A stretch of 64,000 nt of DNA from Theodoxus fluviatilis (Eukaryota; Mollusca; Gastropoda; Cycloneritida; Neritidae). The notes below the pieces were generated by a model. It was not told where the DNA came from and searched no databases. It saw only the letters and a list, made by a program, of their open reading frames with translations. Position 1 is the first letter of the stretch. Every line of letters starts with the position of its first letter. The stretch covers positions 16,782-80,781 of the forward strand of contig JAWQFJ010028385.1 of NCBI GenBank assembly GCA_034096865.1. The letters are read 5' to 3'. Made by a program: the position numbers and the translations under genes. Shown here one piece after another: positions 57,037 through 64,000 of this stretch.

Positions 57037-57182
57037 CTGTGTGTGTGTGTGTGTGTGTGAGACTCTGCGTTTGACTCTGTGTGTGTTTGTGTGTGTGACT
57101 GTGTGTGTGTGTGTGACTGTGTGTGTGTGTGTGACTGTGTGTGTGTGTGTGTATGTAAGTGTGTGTGTGTGTGTGTGTGCCT
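56711..57182. repeat. GT-rich microsatellite region in two blocks
   Basis: GT/GC blocks at 56711-56800 and 56920-57182, with GAGACT interruptions in the second. Frames over it are Cys-Val repeat translations. Confidence 0.96.
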
Positions 57183-58303
57183 ATGAGAGAGAGAGAAAGA
57201 AAAGAGATTATGAAGTGATTTTAAAAAGTACTAATGGAGACCAGGGAAATAAATGAATATGCCAGAAAAACTTAATAAGAATTTGTAGAAATGAAAGTGA
57301 GTGCAGACAATTATTTCACTAGACTTTGCAATTTATTATTGAGGAATGGTTCAATGCACAAAGCTGCCCACAACAAACAGCAGCCAGGAATTCCAACTGA
57401 TGAGGGTGACATCAAACAGCTCCAGTTGTACATCATGTTTGTATTGATTCCATGCACTGGAGGATGTAAACATTTATCACAGTTCCCCTTTTTCTAATGA
57501 AAATTGCAGAATTTGCTTTTTCCTTTGTGCACTGTACATTATTAACAAATTTTGGAATACCATAACTGTTGAAAATGCTACGAAAAAATTGTATTGGGAA
57601 AATCAGTGTTTGGCCTGGTTTTGTTGCCCTGCTTGGATGATTGATGTTTCCCCATAGGCCTGATTGCACAGGGCATTAATAAAAAGTGATCCCAAGGGAA
57701 ACTGCATCAGGGCTATTTGCAGAAGAAGAAATTCTGGTTTTTGAGCAACAGTGATGTCATGAAGAAGCAAGGCTTTACTATTACTTTGATGTTTCTTTAA
57801 CAATTTGGAATTTTTTTTTAATGAAACTTATCCAGTCTGAAAAGTTTTAATGGATAAAAGTTGTTTTATAATTAAAGTATTCAGTTTTACAGTTAAAGTG
57901 GAATATGGATGGAAATGTTAAAGAAATTGAATACAACACATGACACATTTAAGTTGTGTGTGGGTTTTTTATTTAGAATTTCATGCAGTGAGAGCATCTC
58001 CAAAATGTCTGCACTGATTTTCTGGTAGCATAGATTGTGCAGTTGTATTATAGAGCACTCTTCAAAATGTAGTTGCACTTGTGAAGATGTTTTTGTCTGA
58101 TTGCAGAAGTTCATGATGTGTTTTCACACCTGCAGTACAGTCACTAGCATTTTACACAAATGAAAGGAATCCACTATCAACACTTCTCGAGTGACCAAAA
58201 GGTCCCTGTAAGCATGGTGAAAGCTTGTGGGGTGATAGGTGACACTGAATTGGGATAATAAAAGTGTTGCAGGGATGAAAATTTTCAGGCTTTTCAGGTT
58301 TTT
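57183..58303. other. Unannotated AT-rich sequence
   Basis: No exon or repeat recognised. Confidence 0.35.
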
Positions 58304-58952
58304 GACTCACATGCAAAGCAAAAGTGAGTCTATGTACTCACCCGTTTTGTCCGTCCGGGCGTCCGTAAAAAACTTTAACGTTGGATTTTTCTCGGAGACT
58401 ATTCCCAATTTGGCATGATGACAAGGCGTCAAAAAACATACTTCAAGATCAAGGTCGCAGGGGCCATAGATGTTGTCTAAAAACCAGTCATTTTTCACAT
58501 TTTCTCAATTTTCTCTGAAGTTTTTGAGATTGGATACCTGACCTATATATGATATATAGGGCATAGTAAGCCCTATCTTTTGATTCCAGTTTGGTTGATC
58601 TTGCTTCAGTCAAGGTCACAGGAGCTCTTCAAAGTTGGATTGTATACATAATTTGAAGTAACCTTGACCCTAACTATGGAAGATAACTGTTTCAAACTTA
58701 ATAATTATGTGGAGCACATGTTATACTTTCATCATGAGACACATTTGGTCACATATCATCAAGGTCAAGGTCACTTTGACCCTTATGTAATGTGACAAAA
58801 ATGGGGTAGCGAACCACTAAAAGTGACCATATCTCATGGTAGAAAGTGCCAATAAGCACCATTGTGCTTCCTATGTCTTGAATTAACAGCTTTGTGTTGC
58901 ATGACCTTGGATGACCTTGAACTTGGGTCAAGGTCACATGTATTTTGGTAGG
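58304..58952 (+). mobile_element. AGGTCA-rich element, copy K, with lost 3' end
   Basis: Starts with the usual GACTCACATGC terminus and stops at ATTTTGGTAGG, about 150 bp short of the consensus end. Confidence 0.88.
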
Positions 58953-59184
58953 CATGCAACAAAATGGTTGGGACGCCAGTTTTTTCTTCGAATCCCCATT
59001 TTGATCCACATAATAGCTAGGTTGGCTCCTGCAGGGTTTGACTCAAGCACTCTTGGGTTGATCACTCTGTGTAGATCTTGCCTTTGGGGACCTTCATTTC
59101 CATACTCGGAAAGCCAGTCTCCTTATATATTAAAAAAACCTGAACCCTCTAAAAAGTCCGGATAACTGACCCAAAAAATCCTGA

Positions 59185-59323
59185 ACAAGGGCAAAGCCCA
59201 TACGACTCACATGCTTGACCTTTACATGACCTTGACCTTCAGGTGACTTTAAGGTCAAGGTCAAACAACTAAACCTAGCAATGACATCATACACTAAGAA
59301 ATGCTTTACACATTTTTCCTACC
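59185..59323 (-). mobile_element. Inverted terminal fragment of the AGGTCA-rich element (K')
   Basis: Contains the missing last part of copy K in reverse orientation, from CAAGGGCAAAGCCC to CACATTTTTCCTACC. It is separated from K by 232 bp of unrelated sequence. Confidence 0.85.
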
Positions 59324-60059
59324 TATATCAGGCTCACAATGCAAGAGCTGAGAAGAGAAAAGCTGTTGACATTGGAGACTTCCTCCCCCTTCAAAAAGAA
59401 AAAGAAAAAAAAGAAGCCAAGTTAGAAGAGAATCCATGGCTTCATGCCAAGTGCTGCAGGCTTTCCACTAGAATTGCCAGTTCCTGTACTTCTCCAGCAA
59501 GTCCATTAAAGTTGTCGGTGAAACAAGTAAGTGATAGTCCTGCCTCCTAGTCCTGTGCTTCGCAGCTTCAATATTGCATACCCGAAAAAAAGTTCAAGCT
59601 TTTTTGGTTACCCACTTTTCATCCCTGTGTTGGAATGGTTTTTGTTGGTATTCTTGTCCAATAGTTTGTTCCAGTGTGCCATGCCGAGTCTGATAAATTT
59701 GTAAGTGCCCGGGAAGCATGCCCAGACTTGCCTGAAAAAAAGCTGCTGGTACTTGAGTCAAAGATTACCTATAATCTTTGCTTGAGTAGAGAGTCGACTG
59801 TAGAACAAGGAAGCGTAGGCTGTAATGCTTAGGACTTGGCTCATTGCCACAGCAGCAGAAAAAAAGAGCACGGATTATGAACAGTTCTCATAATTATTGG
59901 GATAACTATTTGAACATAATTTGTTTGAAGACACAACTACCTTAGAAAATATTATCATCGTTGTTGTCGAAATCAGAATAAACCTGTTCCAACATGGCTT
60001 CTGACTTACCAGATGAAGCTAGTGGAAGATGATGGGTGAAAATGTCCTACCCACATTTA

Positions 60060-60450
60060 GAGCATATGAATGATGTTTTAAGGCCTATCTGCCTGTGTAG
60101 GCCGGCCATCATTCACAACATCGCTGGAACTAGTGGAAGTAAGAGCACGTCAAGAGTTCCCCAGTTATTCGACCTTTATGAATCCCGGAGAGATGCAGTG
60201 GGCCTATTCTTAACCCCCAACCCAGAGGGGAATTTGCGAGGCTTACGTTTTCTTCTAGGCTGGAGAGTCCCCTGTGGGTTTGAGATAAGAATAGACCCAC
60301 CGCCTCTCCCTACGCAATTCGTAAGAGGCGAATAAATATGGACACCGTGACTTGATTAGCGTTCACTCCAAACTGTTCTAAAGATTTTGGTGCTTAATGG
60401 CATAACATAGCCTACAAAGGCTGATAGGCCCTAAAACACCAACCAACCAA
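60060..60450. repeat. SINE-like repeat (GGCCTATCAGCC family), inverted pair
   Basis: One half at 60070-60300 and a second, inverted half ending GGCTGATAGGCCCTAAAAC near 60445. The shared core is TCCCTACGC(A)ATTCGTAAGAGG. Confidence 0.6.
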
Positions 60451-60747
60451 TCAACCCTATGCGATTCTTAAGAGGCGAATAAATATGGACCGTGACTTGA
60501 TTTAAGCTTAAGGGAGAGCGGGGTTGAAAGTAACACGGGTTGGAAGTAACAAGGTACATTAGTCCTCACTGTTTATGAGTTTTCTGCTGAGACTGAGACA
60601 GCTGCCTCCCTTTACCCATTGGCCATTTCTCAAGCAAAAATGGCGGGATGAAATCCACACATGTGTGAACGGGATCAAAGAGTTCGAAATTCAGGCACGT
60701 GAGTAACTTTTTGCAATTTGTAAAGATCTTGTATCTCTAAATCACTA

Positions 60748-61872
60748 ATGCTTAGAATACTGCCAGAAACGGTTCAAGAAAGCTTGTTGCTTCATCAATG
60801 TTATCATACCATCAAAATCTGCTTCTCGTTTCCTGTGCTGGTTGCTGGGTTAGGGCCGGTGATCAACAGTGGGATGGGGCTAGTTGTAACACACCAGAAG
60901 GGGCTAGTTGTAACATGTTACAACCAGCCCCACTTGTGTTACGACCAAAAGTGCATGACTATCTATGACCTCCCAGGGCAGATTCGTGATGCATGGCCAC
61001 GGGCAGCCGTACCCACTAACATCATGAACGGGTTCAGAGTGTCTGGCATCTGCCCAAATGATTCTGACATATTCCAAGATGTGGAGTTCCAACCATCTGC
61101 AGTGACTGACAGGCCTGCCCCGAAGGACTCCGAACCTTCTGGGAGCACTTCTGAAGACTTGGTATCAAACCCAGCAGCACAGCCACTTCAACAGATGCAA
61201 GCAACAGGCTTGGCTACCACAGATGGGCAGATGACTCAGCGAACCGAACCTTCTGGGAGCACTTCTGAAGACTTGGTATCAAACCCAGCAGCACAGCCAC
61301 TTCAACAGATGCAAGCTACAGGCTTGGCTACCACAGATGGGCAGATGACTCAGCGAGGGTCCCAACCAACGAACAGAACAGATATTAAGAATCCAATGGA
61401 CAGACACCTTTTGAAAAAGAACAAGGAGGTGAAAAGGGTGCGTGGGGATGGGCATTGTCTTCTTTACGCTTTTCAGACATGCTTGGAGTCAGAAGGAATT
61501 GCAGTCCTCTCTACCGATGACCTCTGTGTAAAGTTAACAAAAGAAGTGCAGGACCACAAGTTTGTGTATGAACTGTTTGGCAGTAAATACACAAATTTAG
61601 AGGAAGACCTACAGAGATACATCACAGATAAACAATACAACAATGACACGTCAGATCTAATAGTGTCCGCGTTGTCCATTGCATTTGGCATCAGTGCAGT
61701 CATTCACCAGGTCAGACATGGGAACCACCTGGAGACGGTGTTGAACCCTGGTCGACCTGGAGCCACTTCTACTGGCAGTGTCCATCTCCTGTTTTCTGGG
61801 GAACAGGCGGGGGCTCACTTTGATGCAGTTGTGCCTGTTCAGAAGCAACATCTGCACCAGACACCCATTTGA
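60748..61872 (+). CDS. Pogo/Tigger-like transposase C-terminus fused to an OTU protease domain
   Basis: A 374-codon frame. Residues about 80-133 (MTIYDLPGQIRDAWPRAAVP, NIMNGFRVSGICP, PSAVTDRPAP) match the end of the DDE_1 region of pogo/Tigger transposases. A 38-residue segment (SEPSGSTSEDLVSN...) is then duplicated in tandem. Residues about 230-360 form an OTU domain: GDGHC (Asp234, Cys237), a helical middle and AHFDAVV (His357). This is a complete-looking catalytic triad arrangement. The catalytic DDE part is absent, so the first 75 residues are probably not native. OTU domains remove ubiquitin; the role in a transposon is unknown. Confidence 0.75.
   Translation: MLRILPETVQESLLLHQCYHTIKICFSFPVLVAGLGPVINSGMGLVVTHQKGLVVTCYNQPHLCYDQKCMTIYDLPGQIRDAWPRAAVPTNIMNGFRVSGICPNDSDIFQDVEFQPSAVTDRPAPKDSEPSGSTSEDLVSNPAAQPLQQMQATGLATTDGQMTQRTEPSGSTSEDLVSNPAAQPLQQMQATGLATTDGQMTQRGSQPTNRTDIKNPMDRHLLKKNKEVKRVRGDGHCLLYAFQTCLESEGIAVLSTDDLCVKLTKEVQDHKFVYELFGSKYTNLEEDLQRYITDKQYNNDTSDLIVSALSIAFGISAVIHQVRHGNHLETVLNPGRPGATSTGSVHLLFSGEQAGAHFDAVVPVQKQHLHQTPI
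60900..60931. repeat. 32-bp near-perfect palindrome
   Basis: GGGGCTAGTTGTAACA is followed immediately by its reverse complement with one mismatch. A further GGGGCTAGTTGTAACA copy lies at 60876-60891. Confidence 0.9.
61131..61358. repeat. 114-bp tandem duplication inside the OTU fusion frame
   Basis: Two nearly identical 114-bp units (61131-61244 and 61245-61358) preserve the reading frame and add 38 residues. Confidence 0.95.
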
Positions 61873-62331
61873 ACTCTTTAGAGGCAACAGAGCTTCCCTT
61901 GAACGCTGGTGACGACTTCTCCCTGCAACAAATGAGGCCTTTCCCCAAAGCAGCTCCAAGGCAGGTCGGATCACGAGGAAGGAAACGTAGACAGACAGCA
62001 ATTTTAACCGACACCCCAGAAAAGAACAAGCTGAGCCGGGGGAAAAAACTAACAGAAAACGTGCACCTATTAGAACAGGAGGTAGAAACACACTGCCGAA
62101 ACAGAAAGGGAAAGAAAAGTCGAGAAAAACATTAAGCTACAAAAATTCTGACTCTGTTTCCACAGACTCTGAGGAGGATTTTTGTTTGGTTTGTTGTGAA
62201 CCCTATTCAAACAGCATGCCAAACGAAAATGGGTTCAGTGTGTGAGGTGCAAGAATTGGTCTCATGAAGAATGTACACAGAAAAAACCCAGTTACATCTG
62301 TCAAAACTGTGATTCAGATGACTCAGATTGA
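61869..62331 (+). pseudogene. Pogo-like transposase tail with PHD-like zinc finger
   Basis: Directly after the OTU stop, in another frame, comes MRPFPKAAPRQVGSRGRKRR and TAILTDTPEKNKL, the region that normally follows SAVTDRP in these transposases. Further on, with a frameshift near 62215, a Cys/His pattern CLVC...C..C...H..C...C..C (62189-62310) ends in DSDDSD and a stop. The arrangement shows the OTU domain sits between two native transposase segments. At least two frameshifts make this part non-functional as read. Confidence 0.7.
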
Positions 62332-62466
62332 TGTGCTGATTATGTCACTGGCACATTTACACGTGTGTTTGCTTTGTTTGTGCAAGTACATGCCGTGGAA
62401 TACCATTAAGTCTTTTTTATGTCCAATATCATTGTGTTAAAACCAGCCTCACGGCTTGTTATCACT

Positions 62467-62975
62467 GTCTACACCCCCCGCTAGAAATAACCGTCAGCTG
62501 CAGACACCAAAACGTTAAATGTCCCCCGTCGCAAAAAGAAAACCCAAGGACACCGAGCTTTTTCTCTCTGACATCGGCCCTTGTAACGTGGAATAAAAAT
62601 TAACCTATACTTGTTGCCCTGTCCCCGTCCTCCGATGAATCATTCCAGTCCAGTTCAAAACCTCCCTTAAAAGACACACCTGTGACCGGTCAGTCTTTTC
62701 GTGAAGAGCAAGTGAGGTGCTTCACAAGGCGCCTCTTTTATGTTTCGTTTGTTTTGCTTGTTTGTTTATGCAGGCTATGTTTAATTAATTGTATTGATAA
62801 CTTAATTTAACTTATCTTTTATGTCAACTGTACAGTTTTTCGTGCGGTGTGAGTCTGTTGGAATGCCTGTAATGAGTGTGGACTTTTCATTTATAAACGG
62901 CCATGCTGAGCTTGCCTATTTGGGAAGGTAAGTGCGTTCGTACAAGTAATCTTGTATTTATTATTAGATATACTA
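62467..62975 (+). mobile_element. Degraded LINE 3' end
   Basis: TCCCCCGTCGCAAAAAGAAA, ACCCAAGGACA and GAGCTTGCCTATTTGGGAAGG match in order the C-terminus and 3' UTR of the 40460-42358 LINE. The tail (TTATTATTAG) is short. Confidence 0.7.
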
Positions 62976-63055
62976 TTCCTTCATGGACAAGCCTATTCAT
63001 TTGATTTACAGTCAGACAGCAGAGCAGCAGCAGAGCAGAAGGAAAAGAAGAAGAA

Positions 63056-63151
63056 GCGGGAGGAGGAGGAGGAGGAGGAGGAGGAGGAGGAGGAGGAGGA
63101 GGATGGAGGAGGAGGAGGAGGAGGAGGAGGAGGAGGAGGAGGAGGAGGAGA
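63056..63151. repeat. (GGA)n microsatellite
   Basis: A homopurine run of about 95 bp of GGA/GAG units. Confidence 0.97.
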
Positions 63152-63761
63152 ATAAGTGTTTGCTGTTAGCATCCCCCACTGAAGTTATTATAGCTAGTGT
63201 TATTACTACAGTATAGTTGACAGAACAAATCACCACCGTATCATTCGCGGACATCACATGATCACTATTGCAGCTACTTACATCACCGCTCATCGGATCC
63301 TTTGACCGCTCATTTCTCTGGACTGCAGGGGCAGCACGCGACAAAAAACATGATTACTCCGTCAGGTTCTCCATGGGGTGCTTGGGCGTAAACTTCTTCA
63401 AACCCGACTTCTCGACCTTTTTCATGTTCATCATCCTACACATCTGCTCGTTCCTACGACGTGGTATCGTTGTGGTCTCCTCTCCATTGCATGCATCGCC
63501 ACTCTCCCTATTCCCTCTCATCCTAGACTGTCGGTCTGTTTATGATAGTCTCTATTATTTGGGTTCTGGCATCTCTCTCCCTTCCGTCCATATAGTGGCA
63601 ATGGGGTCGACGAGTGTCGGGGAAAAAAACAATAACCACTACTTGGCCCAGCGGTAGAGTGGAGCCGATACAGCGTACGTGAGAAAACAACGATGCTGAG
63701 AGACATAAGTTAGGGTCAGGTCCAGACAGGAAGACAATGGTAAACAGATAAGGGTGGAATG

Positions 63762-63765
<4 letters not shown>
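63152..63765. other. Unannotated sequence
   Basis: A 129-codon plus-strand frame (63268-63657) has hydrophobic stretches but no recognised family or splice signals. Not called as a gene. Confidence 0.3.

Positions 63766-63830
<65 letters not shown>
63766..63830. repeat. (AG)n microsatellite
   Basis: About 32 AG units, a second long homopurine dinucleotide tract like that at 407-540. Confidence 0.97.
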
Positions 63831-63831
<1 letters not shown>

Positions 63832-64000
63832 CATACGCCTACATATAGACAAGAAATGTACCGTCTGAACGCAAAAGAGTAATACAAATTAACATGCATG
63901 GTTTCAACAAACATCCAGAAAACCTTATACATACCTTGTACATTATAATTCACACCAAACTTTATTCCTTTCACACACCACACGCACGCACACATGCAAT

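Noticed and set aside
63268..63657. Plus-strand 129-codon frame
   Set aside because: Overlapping frames on both strands are equally long, with no domain or clear start context.

Overview
This window is animal nuclear DNA. Coding exons are short and separated by kilobase introns with GT..AG borders. Only two conserved single-copy metazoan genes are recognisable, and most of the remaining sequence is transposons, dispersed repeats, satellites and microsatellites. The repeat style (AGGTCA-rich interspersed elements, many piggyBac families, long poly-G/C and GT runs) suggests a lophotrochozoan, most likely a marine mollusc such as a gastropod. That placement is inference.

Region 1 (about 1-23.7 kb) is a transposon graveyard. 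It holds five different piggyBac-like elements, all with the transposase on the minus strand. Three have matching ends: TTAA plus inverted repeats at 2364-4653, 10003-12604 and 21875-23729. The 10003-12604 copy keeps a complete 629-codon transposase. The element spanning about 14.6-21.4 kb is split by a 5072-bp inserted element (14991-20062) with its own inverted repeats. That insert carries a spliced DDE-type transposase followed by an OTU cysteine-protease gene. A fragment of a related transposase (5905-7713) is itself interrupted by an AGGTCA-rich repeat.

Region 2 (23.95-26.2 kb) is a satellite of about 50 copies of a 43-bp unit. From 26.2 to 31.5 kb I see repeats but no gene.

Region 3 (31.5-52.9 kb) holds the host genes. 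COX5A (cytochrome c oxidase subunit 5A, four exons, minus strand, 43572 to 32127) lies head-to-head with JTB (five exons, plus strand, 43929 to 52859). About 356 bp separate the start codons, so a shared bidirectional promoter is likely. All exon phases join in frame, giving 151-aa and 150-aa products. Their introns are filled with AGGTCA-rich elements, a 5'-truncated LINE, a 2.4-kb inverted-repeat element and microsatellites.

Region 4 (52.9-64 kb) has more AGGTCA-rich elements, a MITE, a second LINE tail and, at 60.7-62.3 kb, a pogo/Tigger-like transposase C-terminus with an OTU protease domain embedded in it. Two unrelated transposons in one window have therefore each acquired an OTU domain, which is the most unusual signal here. 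No tRNA, rRNA or CRISPR was recognised.
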